Positions 44,381-54,200 are shown, counted from the stretch's first letter. The stretch: DNA of 64,000 nucleotides from Schaedlerella arabinosiphila (GCF_003885045.1 NZ_RHJS01000002.1:1364001-1428000); one strand, 5' to 3'. Program-made: numbers and translations. Notes: a model not told the origin generated them from the letters alone.

Positions 44381-45292
44381 ATGGGACAGATACAGAGTAT
44401 CGGATTTATCGGTGTCGGGATCATGGGGAAATCCATGGTGCGCAATTTGATGAAGGCAGGCTTTGACCTGCATATCTATGCAAGGACAAAATCCAAGGTG
44501 GAGGACGTGGTCGGAGAGGGCGCGGCCTTTCATGAGAGCATCGCGGAGTGTGTCAGGGACCGGGACGCGGTGATCACCATCGTGGGATTTCCGCAGGATG
44601 TGGAAGAGGTGTATTTTGATGAGGGAAAGATCCTGGACAATGTGAAAGAGGGAACCTATCTGATCGATATGACCACCACCAGTCCCAAGCTTGCGGAAAA
44701 GATCGCTCAGGAAGGGGGCAAAAAGGGATGCCATGTCCTGGACGCGCCTGTGACCGGGGGAGACACCGGGGCCAGGGCGGGAACCCTCTCGGTCCTGGTA
44801 GGCGGCGAAAAGGCGGACTTTGAAGCCTGCATGCCTTTGTTTGAGGCCATGGGAACCAACATCAACTATCAGGGCAAGGCAGGCTGCGGACAGCACTGCA
44901 AGCTGGCCAACCAGATCATGATCGCCGGGGCGCTCTCCGGCGTCTGCGAAGCCATTGCCTATGCCAGAGAAAAAGGGCTGGACCCGGACACACTGCTGCG
45001 GTCCGTATCGTCAGGCGCGGCAGGCAGCAGGCAGTTGGACAGCCTGGGGCCGAAGATCGTGAAAGAGGATTTTGCGCCGGGATTTTTTATGAAGCATTTT
45101 ATCAAGGATATGCGGCTGGCGCTGATTGAGGCAAACATGAGCGGGCTGTCCCTGGATGTCTTAAGCACCGTGCTTGCAGGCTGCCAGGAGCTGGAAGCAG
45201 AAGGCATGGGCGATCTGGGAACCCAGGCCCTGATTAAGTATTACGATCCCATCCAGATCGAAGACGAGACGGAAGAGACAGAAGTGTTATAA
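44381..45292 (+). CDS. NAD(P)-dependent beta-hydroxyacid dehydrogenase
   Basis: 303 residues from MGQIQSIGFIGVGIMGKSMV (Rossmann GxGxxG); an upstream in-frame extension runs through the tandem repeat and is not credible. DAPVTGGDTGARAGTLSVLVGG is the substrate loop and GCGQHCKLANQIM holds the catalytic Lys. The family includes 3-hydroxyisobutyrate dehydrogenase and tartronate semialdehyde reductase; the substrate is not determined. Confidence 0.9.
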   Translation: MGQIQSIGFIGVGIMGKSMVRNLMKAGFDLHIYARTKSKVEDVVGEGAAFHESIAECVRDRDAVITIVGFPQDVEEVYFDEGKILDNVKEGTYLIDMTTTSPKLAEKIAQEGGKKGCHVLDAPVTGGDTGARAGTLSVLVGGEKADFEACMPLFEAMGTNINYQGKAGCGQHCKLANQIMIAGALSGVCEAIAYAREKGLDPDTLLRSVSSGAAGSRQLDSLGPKIVKEDFAPGFFMKHFIKDMRLALIEANMSGLSLDVLSTVLAGCQELEAEGMGDLGTQALIKYYDPIQIEDETEETEVL

Positions 45293-45344
45293 ACGGAACA
45301 TAAAATTGAATTACAAAACAGAGACGGAAGAAGGCTGAAAAAGC

Positions 45345-46043
45345 ATGTTAGAGATTCAGGAATTGAGCAAATCATACGGAAAGCATCTGGCCGTTGACAG
45401 GGTCAGCTTTTTCGTACCCGACGGCCAGGTGGGAATCCTGCTTGGCCCCAATGGCGCGGGAAAATCCACGATCATCAAAAGCATTGCCGGTCTGCTGCGG
45501 TATCAGGGCAGGATCGGGATTCAGGGCATGTCTGCCAGGACGCTGGAGGCCAGGAAAATCTTCGGATATGTGCCGGAGATTCCGGCCATGTTTGACGCGC
45601 TGACGGTCCGGGAGCATGTGGAATATATCCGCAAGGCGTATGACAGTGATATTACGGAGGAGGAAGTGCAGGCGCTCTTCCAGCGCTTTGAACTGGCCGA
45701 CAAGCAGGAGAAGCTGGGAAACGAACTGTCCAAGGGAATGATGCAGAAGGTCAGCATCTGCTGTGCGCTGGCCATCAAGCCCAAGGTAATCTTGCTGGAC
45801 GAGCCTATGGTAGGACTGGATCCCCAGGCCATCAAGGAACTGAAAAAGATCGTGCTGGAACTAAAGGAGCAGGGCGTGACCGTGCTCATCAGTACCCATA
45901 TGCTGGAGATGGTGGAAGAGCTGTGGGATGTCATGTTCGTGATGGATCAGAGCCATATTATCGGATCTTATCGAAAAGAGGACGTGGGAGAAAAGGATCT
46001 GGACGATCTGTTCTTTGAGATGACGGGCGGTGAGAAGCGATGA
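45345..46043 (+). CDS. ABC transporter ATP-binding protein
   Basis: 232 residues with Walker A (GPNGAGKST), signature LSKGMMQKV in place of the usual LSGGQ, and Walker B (VILLDEPMVGLDP). The LSKGM form is common in ABC-2 exporters. Its stop overlaps the next gene's start by 4 bases, so it forms a transporter with the permease. Confidence 0.93.
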   Translation: MLEIQELSKSYGKHLAVDRVSFFVPDGQVGILLGPNGAGKSTIIKSIAGLLRYQGRIGIQGMSARTLEARKIFGYVPEIPAMFDALTVREHVEYIRKAYDSDITEEEVQALFQRFELADKQEKLGNELSKGMMQKVSICCALAIKPKVILLDEPMVGLDPQAIKELKKIVLELKEQGVTVLISTHMLEMVEELWDVMFVMDQSHIIGSYRKEDVGEKDLDDLFFEMTGGEKR

Positions 46044-47617
46044 AGGCGTTGTTATATCTGTCGTGGAGATCTTTTGTCAACAATGTGAAGCGGGCGGTGA
46101 GAAAACCGGTCACCCTGATCCTGATCATTTTTCTGGGGGCCTATGCAGCCTATGTGCTGTTTATGGCGGGAAGTCTGGTAACGGAACTGCGGTTTGACTC
46201 TGTGGACGGCCTGGTGGCCCTGGTTTCCGTGTGGACGATCTATATGTTTCTGACGAATTTCATTGGGTATTCGTCCAGAAAAGGAGTCATATTCCGGCAG
46301 GGGCACACGCATTTTGTATTTCCGGCTCCCATCAGCCCCAAGCTGGTTCTGATTCACAGTGCCTGGCTGAATTATCTGCTCTCAATCGTTGTCGGCCTGC
46401 TGTTCGTGCTGGCCGGTGTGACGGTATTTTGTGTGGAACCCTGGCGGATGGCGCTGTTCTTTTTGGTAGGATGTGTCCTGGAGATTTTGCTGGAAGTCAG
46501 CCTGATGGTATTCTTGTATACAAACGAATCTCTTTCAGAAAGGTTTATCAAAGGGCTCGGCCTGGGAATGAAAATCTTTCTCGGAGTCATGGCGCTGTTT
46601 TTGTTCCTGTATTTCCGGCGGGAGGGTTTTAATCTGGAAACGGTTTCCGCATTCTTTGACTGGCCGGGGCTGCAGATGATTCCGGTGATGGGGTGGAGTA
46701 TTGCGGCGTACCGCCTGATCCTGACAGGGCCTACAACCCTGAATATGGTCTGTACGGCCCTGTACGTGTGCTCGGTGGCAGCCGCGTTTTTGACGGCAAG
46801 CCGTATGCGCTGCGAGGGGGCCTACTATGAGGACGCTGCAAAGTTTGCAGATGATTACGCGGAGATGAGAAAGAAGAAAAACAGCGGCGAGATGGCCGTT
46901 GGGATCGGGGAAAAGAAGCGTAAATTCCGCCGGATCTCGGGGGATTACCGGGCAAGCGGGGCTAAGGCGGTCTTTTACCGGCAGCTTCTGGAGTATAAAA
47001 AGGAGCGGTATTTTATCCTGACCAAGGTGACGCTGATCAACCTGGCCGCCTCCCTGATTATGGCCTTTGCCCTTCGGGAAAATGTGGCCTGGTCAGGAGT
47101 TCCCCAGTTTTTTCTGCTGGGAATGACGGCCTATATGACGCTGGTGTTCTCAGGGATTACAGGAAAATGGGAAAAGGAGCTGAAAAACCCTTACCTGTTC
47201 CTGATCCCGGACACGCCTTTTCGGAAGCTCTGGTACGCCACACTGATGGAACATATAAAAGCATTCGGAGACGGAATCATGCTGTGCGTCCCCATGGGGG
47301 TAGTGTGGGGCGTAGAACCGGGGCTGATATGCCTGAATATTTTGATCTATACGGTGCTGCAGGCCAATAAGCTGTATGCCAAAGTGGTAGCTCAGTGCCT
47401 GGTGGGGGATTTTCTGGGAAAAACAGGCCAGGATATTATCCGGATGCTCCTGCAGATGTTTATCATCGGGATCGGCATCATGGCTGCGGTTGTGGCCGGA
47501 ATCCTTATAAATATCAATTTGGTCTTTCCAATTATCCTGATTTATAGTATCATAGTAACTGGAGTGATGGGAGCACTTGCATCTCTCCGATTTGATACCA
47601 TGGAACAGATGGATTGA
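46040..47617 (+). CDS. ABC exporter permease
   Basis: 525 residues with about 10 to 12 hydrophobic segments and a charged cytoplasmic loop (about 275-315, KKKNSGEMAVGIGEKKRKFRR cut in the middle). It overlaps the ATPase gene (ATGA). It resembles putative ABC exporters of Firmicutes in which two membrane halves are in one chain. The cargo is unknown. Confidence 0.85.
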   Translation: MKALLYLSWRSFVNNVKRAVRKPVTLILIIFLGAYAAYVLFMAGSLVTELRFDSVDGLVALVSVWTIYMFLTNFIGYSSRKGVIFRQGHTHFVFPAPISPKLVLIHSAWLNYLLSIVVGLLFVLAGVTVFCVEPWRMALFFLVGCVLEILLEVSLMVFLYTNESLSERFIKGLGLGMKIFLGVMALFLFLYFRREGFNLETVSAFFDWPGLQMIPVMGWSIAAYRLILTGPTTLNMVCTALYVCSVAAAFLTASRMRCEGAYYEDAAKFADDYAEMRKKKNSGEMAVGIGEKKRKFRRISGDYRASGAKAVFYRQLLEYKKERYFILTKVTLINLAASLIMAFALRENVAWSGVPQFFLLGMTAYMTLVFSGITGKWEKELKNPYLFLIPDTPFRKLWYATLMEHIKAFGDGIMLCVPMGVVWGVEPGLICLNILIYTVLQANKLYAKVVAQCLVGDFLGKTGQDIIRMLLQMFIIGIGIMAAVVAGILININLVFPIILIYSIIVTGVMGALASLRFDTMEQMD

Positions 47618-47732
47618 CTGCTGCCGCTGTGAGCGTCCGTGGGGGCGGGCGGTTTCAGGCGATCTATAATGAGAGATACAGGCATCAGGGCGCTGCCCGG
47701 ATTGGCTGTATTTACGAAGGAGGTATATGGAT

Positions 47733-48209
47733 ATGTTGAATGAACAGTTTGTGACGATGGAGATCGGCAAGGCAAAGAACATAGCTTTGGTAGCCCACGA
47801 CGGTAAAAAGCAGGAACTGGTGGAGTGGTGCGACCGGAATAAAGACATTTTGAAAGGACATTTTCTCTGCGGGACCGGGACAACGGCAAAGCTGATCGCG
47901 GAGAGAACCGGACTTCCGGTCAAAGGCTACTGCAGCGGCCCGCTGGGAGGCGACCAGCAGATCGGTGCGAAGATCGTGGAAGGCAAGATTGATTTTATGA
48001 TCTTTATGTGGGACCCGCTGGAAGCGCAGCCCCATGATCCGGACGTCAAGGCGCTGCTGCGTATTGCGGTGGTATACGACATCCCGATCGCAAATAACCT
48101 GGCGACGGCGGACTTTATGCTCAGCTCCAAATATATGAGCGAGCCCTACAGCCGGAAGATTGAGAATTTCAACAAGACCATCCAGGACCGGGTGGAACGG
48201 ATGAAATAA
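47733..48209 (+). CDS. mgsA: Methylglyoxal synthase
   Basis: 158 residues, using the second ATG, 9 bases after AGGAGG. IALVAHDGKKQELVEW, GTGTTAKLI, SGPLGGDQQIGAKI (catalytic Asp) and WDPLEAQPHDPDVKALLRIA are all present. It turns dihydroxyacetone phosphate into methylglyoxal and phosphate, a bypass used when sugar phosphates build up. No neighbouring gene clearly shares the pathway. Confidence 0.95.
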   Translation: MLNEQFVTMEIGKAKNIALVAHDGKKQELVEWCDRNKDILKGHFLCGTGTTAKLIAERTGLPVKGYCSGPLGGDQQIGAKIVEGKIDFMIFMWDPLEAQPHDPDVKALLRIAVVYDIPIANNLATADFMLSSKYMSEPYSRKIENFNKTIQDRVERMK

Positions 48210-48272
48210 TCTGCTGCCGGAAGTAAATAGATCTGGTAGAATCTATTACAGCGAACTTTTAGGAACAACATG

Positions 48273-48345
48273 TTGACACGGAGGAAACTCCGTGTTAAAC
48301 TATGACATGACGCTTTAACACTTTAAAGTTCAACGCTTTAAAGTG
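48273..48345 (+). promoter_or_regulatory. Symporter promoter with palindromic spacer and leader hairpin
   Basis: TTGACA (48273-48278) and TAAACT (48296-48301) are 17 bases apart. A perfect 8-bp inverted repeat, ACACGGAG-GAAA-CTCCGTGT (48276-48295), fills the spacer, a likely repressor site. Downstream, CACTTTAAAG (48319) and CTTTAAAGTG (48336) form another perfect inverted repeat in the leader. Confidence 0.65.
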
Positions 48346-48379
48346 AATTAGCATCAAAAAAAGAAATGAGGATGAGGAT

Positions 48380-49912
48380 ATGGCAATTAAACTGATTTTA
48401 CTGATTGTATTTTTCGGGGTGATGGTTTATGTGGGCATGTATTCCAGGAAGCACGCGACCAGCGTGGACGGATTTGTCCTGGGCGGACGCAGCGTGGGGC
48501 CCTGGCTGACGGCGTTTGCATACGGAACCTCCTATTTTTCTGCGGTGGTCTTTGTCGGGTATGCCGGACAGTTCGGGTGGAAGTACGGACTTTCCTCTAC
48601 CTGGATCGGCCTGGGAAACGCCGTGATCGGAAGCCTTCTGGCCTGGGTGGTGCTGGGAAGAAGGACGAAGGTTATGACCCAGCATCTGAAATGCAAGACC
48701 ATGCCGGACTTTTTCGGAGAGCGGTACGGAAGTGATGCGTTAAAGGTTACGGCTTCCCTGATCGTATTTATTTTTCTGATTCCCTATACGGCTTCTGTTT
48801 ACAACGGACTGTCCAGGCTGTTCGGGATGGCGTTTCACATCCCCTATACGGTCTGCGTGATCGTGATGGCCGTGTTTACCGCGGTGTATGTGATCCTGGG
48901 AGGCTACATGGCAACCGCCATCAATGATTTCATTCAGGGGATCATCATGCTGGTGGGGATTGCGGCGGTGATCGGCGCAGTCTTAAGCGGGCAGGGAGGT
49001 TTCCTGCATGCCATCCAGACCATGGCACAGATTCCCAGCGATGTACCGGTGACCCAGGGACAGCCGGGGGCCTTCACTTCCTTTTTCGGGCCGGATCCGC
49101 TGAACCTGCTTGGGGTTGTCATACTGACCTCCCTTGGAACCTGGGGACTGCCCCAGATGATCGGAAAATTTTACGCCATCAAGGATGAAAAGGCGATCAA
49201 TACGGGAACCGTGATCTCTACACTGTTTGCGGTGGTGGTGTCCGGAGGATGCTATTTCCTTGGAGGCTTTGGACGGCTGTTCGACAACGCGTCCCTCTAT
49301 AACGAAGAAACCGGCGCGGTGATCTATGACAGCATCATTCCCTATATGCTGTCCACACTGCCGGATATCCTGATCGGGATCGTGGTGGTACTGGTGCTGT
49401 CTGCGTCCATGTCCACCCTGTCCTCCCTGGTGCTGACATCCAGCTCCACCATGACGCTGGATCTGCTCAAGGACCGAGTTATGAAGGACATGAGCGAGAA
49501 GAAGCAGGTGGTGACCATGCAGGTACTGATCGTGTTCTTCATCGTGGTATCTGTGGTGATCGCACTGAATCCGCCTACATTTATCGCGCAGCTCATGGGG
49601 ATCTCCTGGGGCGCGCTGGCAGGCGCGTTTCTGGCTCCGTTTTTGTACGGACTGTACTGGAAGGGGGTAAGCAGGGCTGCAGTGTGGGCAAGCTTTGCAA
49701 CAGGGGTAGGCATTACCGTGTCGAATATGTTTATCGGATACATCGCATCCCCCATCAATGCGGGAGCGGCCGCTATGATCGCGGGACTGATCGTGGTGCC
49801 GGCGGTAAGCCTGGTAACACCCAAGCAGGAGAAGGAAAAGGTGGATGCGATCTTCGTATGCTATGACGAGAAGGTGACGATCACAAAGAAACGTTCGCTG
49901 GAAGCGAATTAG
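48380..49912 (+). CDS. Sodium:solute symporter family protein
   Basis: 510 residues with about 13 membrane helices. The N-terminal VDGFVLGGRSVGPWLTAFAYG and the GGYMATAINDFIQGIIML segments mark the SSS (PutP-like) family, and SSTMTLDLLKDRV is the late signature. It co-transports a solute with Na+. The substrate is not clear; proline, pantothenate-like or short organic acids are possible. GAGGATGAGG lies before the ATG. Confidence 0.9.
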   Translation: MAIKLILLIVFFGVMVYVGMYSRKHATSVDGFVLGGRSVGPWLTAFAYGTSYFSAVVFVGYAGQFGWKYGLSSTWIGLGNAVIGSLLAWVVLGRRTKVMTQHLKCKTMPDFFGERYGSDALKVTASLIVFIFLIPYTASVYNGLSRLFGMAFHIPYTVCVIVMAVFTAVYVILGGYMATAINDFIQGIIMLVGIAAVIGAVLSGQGGFLHAIQTMAQIPSDVPVTQGQPGAFTSFFGPDPLNLLGVVILTSLGTWGLPQMIGKFYAIKDEKAINTGTVISTLFAVVVSGGCYFLGGFGRLFDNASLYNEETGAVIYDSIIPYMLSTLPDILIGIVVVLVLSASMSTLSSLVLTSSSTMTLDLLKDRVMKDMSEKKQVVTMQVLIVFFIVVSVVIALNPPTFIAQLMGISWGALAGAFLAPFLYGLYWKGVSRAAVWASFATGVGITVSNMFIGYIASPINAGAAAMIAGLIVVPAVSLVTPKQEKEKVDAIFVCYDEKVTITKKRSLEAN

Positions 49913-49930
49913 TGGAAGAGTTTTTTGAAA

Positions 49931-49959
49931 GGCAGCGCCGGAAGGGTACTGCCTTTTTG
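49931..49959 (+). terminator. Symporter terminator
   Basis: GGCAG ... CTGCC stem followed by TTTTTG. Confidence 0.7.
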
Positions 49960-49965
49960 TATATC

Positions 49966-50006
49966 ATCGTTTGCGGAAAAGCTGCCGGCGGCAGGTTTTC
50001 CGTATA
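49966..50006. repeat. Repeated hairpin, copy B (after symporter)
   Basis: TTGCGGAAAAGCTGCC and GGCAGGTTTTCCG form a hairpin closely matching 32540-32579. Compensating changes keep the stem paired (CAG/CTG in copy A, CGG/CCG in copy B). Confidence 0.6.
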
Positions 50007-50026
50007 GAAAAAGACCTCCAAGTGCA

Positions 50027-50097
50027 TAAAATCAATAAACCAATAAAAAACCTATCAATATCGGCTTGATAGGTTTTTTATTGGTTTATTGATTTTA
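50027..50097. terminator. Perfect 32-bp hairpin, bidirectional terminator-like
   Basis: Arms 50027-50058 and 50066-50097 are exactly complementary around the loop TATCGGC. The inner part, CCTATCAA ... TTGATAGG with a T run, is a normal terminator; the AT-rich outer arms make it unusually long. It lies between the symporter (plus) and tRNA-Gly (minus). Confidence 0.8.
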
Positions 50098-50135
50098 CAA
50101 ATAATGGAAGTCCAGTAAAACCGACAGTCTGACAG

Positions 50136-50206
50136 AGCAGATAACGGGAATCGAACCCGCCTCTCCAGCTTGGGAAGCTAGCATTCTACCAATGAACTAT
50201 ATCTGC
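50136..50206 (-). tRNA. tRNA-Gly (anticodon CCC)
   Basis: On the minus strand the acceptor arms GCAGATA and TATCTGC pair. The D-arm contains TTCATTGGTAGAA and the anticodon loop is TTCCCAA (CCC at 50174-50172). The T-arm is GCGGGTTCGATTCCCGT. The 3' CCA is not encoded. Confidence 0.93.
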
Positions 50207-50334
50207 ACATCAATCATTATAATACTGAATGACTGGAAATGCAAGGGAAAATGTAAAAAAATTAAAAGACTGAAAATTTATGGATATCATAGATATAATC
50301 AGAAAAATAAATAAAAAACAAACATAAAATTTTC

Positions 50335-50415
50335 TTGTAGACAGACGGGGAGTATGGTAAGATAGAGACAGCCGCAACACGCGGCGGGGTTTCTGTACAG
50401 CGGTTCTTGCTGTAC
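50335..50415 (+). promoter_or_regulatory. Promoter and structured RNA start far upstream of recA
   Basis: TTGTAG (50335-50340), 17-base spacer, TAAGAT (50358-50363). The predicted transcript begins with two hairpins, GCCGC/GCGGC (50371-50385) and GTACAGC/GCTGTAC (50395-50415). The 50207-50590 gap holds no convincing gene; a 69-residue frame at 50407 looks spurious. This could be a second, long recA leader or a small RNA. Confidence 0.4.
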
Positions 50416-50593
50416 GGCAGGATTTCTGCTTTATATCATCTGATATTCATTGAGAATCCCCTGATGCATATGGAGAAGAGAACAAGAGAAGAAAACGACA
50501 GGAAGCGCGGCGGGAAAAGTGGGTCTGCCGGTTTTCCTTCGAACCTGGAAAGGCGGTGGAGAGAATGGTTTAAAAGAGAAAAAATATTTGTGG

Positions 50594-50646
50594 TTGACAT
50601 TTTGCGGGAAATATAATAAGATAAGAAAAGAACGAACAATTGTTCG
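50594..50646 (+). promoter_or_regulatory. recA promoter with LexA box
   Basis: TTGACA (50594-50599), 17-base spacer, TAAGAT (50617-50622), and the perfect palindrome CGAACAATTGTTCG (50633-50646) just past the start site. This matches the Gram-positive LexA/DinR operator, so recA is SOS-controlled. Confidence 0.88.
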
Positions 50647-50664
50647 AAAAGAGGAGAATGGATT

Positions 50665-51846
50665 ATGGCAAATGTAGTTGAAGATAAGAAAAAAGCATTG
50701 GATGCGGCAATCGCGAAGCTGGAGAAGGATTTTGGAAAAGGTACGGTGATGAAGCTGGGGGATTCCAGCGCCCATGTGAACGTGGAGACCGTGCCTACCG
50801 GGTGTCTGAGCCTGGATCTTGCGCTGGGGCTGGGCGGAGTGCCCAAGGGACGTGTGATCGAGGTCTACGGGCCTGAGTCCAGCGGTAAGACCACGGTCAC
50901 CTTACATATGGTTGCAGAAGTACAGAAGAGGGGCGGGATTGCCGGTTTCATTGATGCGGAGCATGCGCTGGACCCGGTATACGCCAAGAACATCGGCGTG
51001 GATATCAACGAGCTCTATATCTCCCAGCCGGACAGCGGAGACCAGGCGCTGGAGATCGCGGAGACGATGGTTCGCTCCAATGCCATTGACATCATCGTCA
51101 TCGACTCGGTTGCGGCTCTGGTGCCCCGGCAGGAGATTGAGGGGGATATGGGGGACAGCCACGTAGGACTGCAGGCGCGTCTGATGTCCCAGGCGCTTCG
51201 GAAGCTGACCCCGGTGATCAGCAAGTCTAACTGCGTCGTGATCTTCATCAACCAGCTCCGTGAGAAGGTGGGGGTAATGTTCGGGAATCCGGAGACCACC
51301 ACAGGCGGCCGCGCTTTGAAGTTCTACGCTTCCGTCCGGATGGACGTGCGCAAGATTGAGACATTGAAGCAGAGCGGGGAGATGGTGGGGAACCGTACCC
51401 GGATCAAGATCGTGAAGAATAAGATCGCACCTCCCTTCAAAGAGGCGGAGTTTGACATTATGTTCGGAAAAGGTATCTCCAGATCCGGGGATATCCTGGA
51501 TTTGGCGGCCAACATCGACGTGATCAAGAAGAGCGGCTCCTGGTACGCTTATGAAGGGAACAAGATCGGCCAGGGACGTGAGAATGCCAAGACTTACCTG
51601 GAGACCAATCCGGAGGTCATGGAGGAGATCGAGAAGAAGGTGCGGGAGCATTACAGCCTGGAAGAGCCGGCTGAGGTCGGCGGAGCTGACGATTTGAAAT
51701 TAAAGCCCAAGGGAAGCGCATCGGGAAAGGCCGAGGAGAAGAGCGGGGAAAAGGCATCAGGCAAGTCTGCATCGAAGAGCGCCCCAAAGCCGGAGGATAA
51801 GGCTGCTTCCAAAGCCGAGTCGAAGGATGAGGGAAAAGAGGAGTAA
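50665..51846 (+). CDS. recA: Recombinase RecA
   Basis: 393 residues. Walker [10 protein letters not shown] (69-77), [13 protein letters not shown]alker B, loop 2 and [22 protein letters not shown] are standard. The C-terminal 45 residues are a Lys/Ala/Ser/Glu-rich, low-complexity tail. RecA forms filaments on single-stranded DNA for strand exchange and triggers LexA (and the prophage repressor at 60699) to cleave themselves. Expression is under the LexA box directly upstream. Confidence 0.98.
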   Translation: MANVVEDKKKALDAAIAKLEKDFGKGTVMKLGDSSAHVNVETVPTGCLSLDLALGLGGVPKGRVIEVYGPESSGKTTVTLHMVAEVQKRGGIAGFIDAEHALDPVYAKNIGVDINELYISQPDSGDQALEIAETMVRSNAIDIIVIDSVAALVPRQEIEGDMGDSHVGLQARLMSQALRKLTPVISKSNCVVIFINQLREKVGVMFGNPETTTGGRALKFYASVRMDVRKIETLKQSGEMVGNRTRIKIVKNKIAPPFKEAEFDIMFGKGISRSGDILDLAANIDVIKKSGSWYAYEGNKIGQGRENAKTYLETNPEVMEEIEKKVREHYSLEEPAEVGGADDLKLKPKGSASGKAEEKSGEKASGKSASKSAPKPEDKAASKAESKDEGKEE

Positions 51847-51900
51847 GCCAGCTGTAAACTGTACGACACGGTTGGGGCGTCCCCAAAGTGAGGTTTGTGT

Positions 51901-52515
51901 ATGATTGTAACAAAAGTCGAAGCATTGACAAAGGCGAAGTACAGGGTGGATCTGGACGGAGAGTTTGCCTTTGTATTATATAAGAGGGAACTGCAGCATT
52001 TCGGAATCCGGGAAGGGGAAGATCTGGAAGAAAAGACCTGTATGCAGATCCGAAAGGATGTGGTTCTCAAGCGGGCGAAGCTGCGCGCCATGCACCTGCT
52101 TACGGATATGGCACGGACAGAATCGGGCCTGCGGGAGAAGCTCAGGCAGGGGCTCTATCCGGAGGATATCGTGGAGGACGCGCTTGCCTATGTCCGCTCC
52201 TTCGGATATCTGGACGACCTGCGGTATGCGGAGCACTTTATTGAGAGCAGGAAGGATCAAAAGAGCAAAAAAGAGATCTACGCCCTGCTCTGCAGTAAAG
52301 GCGTGCCGCCGGAGCAGATCCGGGAGGCGTTCGAAAGCTGTTATCCCGAAGAAGGGGAGCAGGACGCCATCCGCCGGATTCTGGAGAAGAAGCGGGTGGA
52401 CCCGGAACATGCCTCCAGGGAAGAGATCAGGAAGCTCTGCGGATATCTGTCCAGAAAAGGCTTTCGATATGAGGAGATCAGCAGGGCGCTTAAGGCATTT
52501 GACATCCCGTTTTAA
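51901..52515 (+). CDS. recX: Regulatory protein RecX
   Basis: 204 residues from MIVTKVEALTKAKYRVDLDG. Three helical repeat units contain VVLKRAKLRAMHLLTDMARTE, ALAYVRSFGYLDDLRYAEHFI and LCGYLSRKGFRYEEISRAL, as in RecX. It modulates RecA filament growth. It follows recA by 54 bases with no terminator, so it is probably co-transcribed and SOS-induced. Confidence 0.92.
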   Translation: MIVTKVEALTKAKYRVDLDGEFAFVLYKRELQHFGIREGEDLEEKTCMQIRKDVVLKRAKLRAMHLLTDMARTESGLREKLRQGLYPEDIVEDALAYVRSFGYLDDLRYAEHFIESRKDQKSKKEIYALLCSKGVPPEQIREAFESCYPEEGEQDAIRRILEKKRVDPEHASREEIRKLCGYLSRKGFRYEEISRALKAFDIPF

Positions 52516-52556
52516 CCGCATTTTTAAAACCTTTACCAAAAATCTGACAAGAATGC

Positions 52557-52585
52557 TTGACAGAGTTGTGAAAACAGTATAAAAT
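52557..52585 (+). promoter_or_regulatory. rny promoter
   Basis: TTGACA (52557-52562) with TAAAAT (52580-52585) at 17-base spacing; TATAAA two bases earlier is an alternative. Confidence 0.55.
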
Positions 52586-52640
52586 TTAACTGTTGTATTT
52601 CTTTAAATGTACAATGAAAATTGAATAAGGAGGTGCTCCT

Positions 52641-54200
52641 GTGCCAATACCAATAGCATGGTGTATTGTTATTGCTGTAGCCCTCGCGTTGATAACAGGC
52701 GTTGTCACCTATCGTGCCACAGTCTCCAAGCTGAAGAATGATGCGAACTCGAAGATCGGGAATGCGGAGACCAGGGCGAGAGAGATCATCGACGATGCCG
52801 TGAAAACTGCTGAAGCAGCGAAGAAGGAAGCTCTGCTGGAGGTCAAAGAAGAGTCCATCCGGACGAAGAATGACCTTGAGAAGGAGACGAAGGAGAGGCG
52901 AACCGAACTGCAGCGCTATGAGAAGCGCGTGTTAGCGAAGGAAGAGTCTGTCGATAAACGTGCAGATGCAATGGAACATCGCGAAGCAAAATTTACAGCG
53001 CGGGAAGAGCAACTGAAGCAGAGAGAGATCAAAGTGGAGGAGCTCGAACAAAAGAGAGTACAGGAACTGGAAAGAATCTCAGGACTTACCTCCGAACAAG
53101 CAAAAGAATATCTGTTGAAAACTGTTGAAGATGATGTGAAGCATGACACGGCCAGGATGGTCAGGGATCTGGAGATGCAGGCGAAGGAAGACGCAGACAA
53201 GCGGGCAAAAGAGTACGTTGTCAACGCAATCCAGAGATGCGCGGTGGATCATGTGGCTGAGACCACAATCTCAGTCGTACAGCTTCCAAGCGATGAGATG
53301 AAGGGAAGGATTATCGGCAGGGAGGGACGGAACATCCGTACTCTTGAGACGCTGACAGGTGTAGAACTGATCATAGACGATACGCCCGAAGCAGTCGTAC
53401 TGTCCGGTTTTGATCCGATTCGCAGAGAGGTTGCAAGGATTGCGCTGGAACGTCTGATCGTAGACGGCCGTATCCATCCGGCAAGGATCGAGGAGATGGT
53501 GGAAAAGGCGCAGAAGGAAGTGGATGTAATGATCCGGGAAGAAGGAGAAGCGGCGGCGCTGGAAGTTGGCGTGCCGGGAATCCATCCGGAGTTGATCCGC
53601 TTGCTGGGACGTATGAAGTTCCGTACAAGCTACGGGCAGAACGCGTTGCGGCATTCTATCGAGGTTGCGCAGCTTTCCGGTCTGCTGGCCGGGGAGATCG
53701 GGCTGGATGTCCGTATGGCGAAGCGTGCGGGTCTTTTACATGACATCGGGAAATCCATCGACCACGACGTGGAGGGATCACATATCCAGATTGGCGCGGA
53801 TCTCTGCAGGAAGTATAAGGAATCCCCGACAGTGATCAATGTGGTGGAATCCCACCACGGAGATGTAGAGCCCCAGACTTTGATTGCGTGTGTGATCCAG
53901 GCTGCTGACACGATTTCGGCGGCAAGGCCGGGGGCCAGAAGAGAAACCATCGAAACATACACAAACAGATTAAAACAATTAGAAGAGATCACCAATCATT
54001 TTAAAGGTGTAGACAAGTCTTTTGCTATTCAGGCAGGTAGAGAGATTCGAGTTATGGTAGTTCCGGAGCAGGTATCGGATGATGATATGGTACTTATGGC
54101 CAGGGATATTGCAAAGCAGATTGAGTATGAGTTGGAATATCCGGGGCAGATTAAGGTAAATGTGATCCGCGAATCGCGGGTGACTGACTATGCGAAGTAG
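52641..54200 (+). CDS. rny: Ribonuclease Y
   Basis: 519 residues from a GTG with AAGGAGGTG upstream. An N-terminal membrane anchor (about 3-22) is followed by a long coiled coil (about 30-185), a KH domain ([20 protein letters not shown]) and an HD domain ([19 protein letters not shown]). It is the membrane-bound endoribonuclease that initiates mRNA decay in Firmicutes. Order recA-recX-rny is common in Clostridia. Confidence 0.97.
   Translation: MPIPIAWCIVIAVALALITGVVTYRATVSKLKNDANSKIGNAETRAREIIDDAVKTAEAAKKEALLEVKEESIRTKNDLEKETKERRTELQRYEKRVLAKEESVDKRADAMEHREAKFTAREEQLKQREIKVEELEQKRVQELERISGLTSEQAKEYLLKTVEDDVKHDTARMVRDLEMQAKEDADKRAKEYVVNAIQRCAVDHVAETTISVVQLPSDEMKGRIIGREGRNIRTLETLTGVELIIDDTPEAVVLSGFDPIRREVARIALERLIVDGRIHPARIEEMVEKAQKEVDVMIREEGEAAALEVGVPGIHPELIRLLGRMKFRTSYGQNALRHSIEVAQLSGLLAGEIGLDVRMAKRAGLLHDIGKSIDHDVEGSHIQIGADLCRKYKESPTVINVVESHHGDVEPQTLIACVIQAADTISAARPGARRETIETYTNRLKQLEEITNHFKGVDKSFAIQAGREIRVMVVPEQVSDDDMVLMARDIAKQIEYELEYPGQIKVNVIRESRVTDYAK

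Noticed and set aside
50407..50616. 69-residue frame upstream of recA
   Set aside because: No family resemblance and weak start context; it ends across the recA -10 region.
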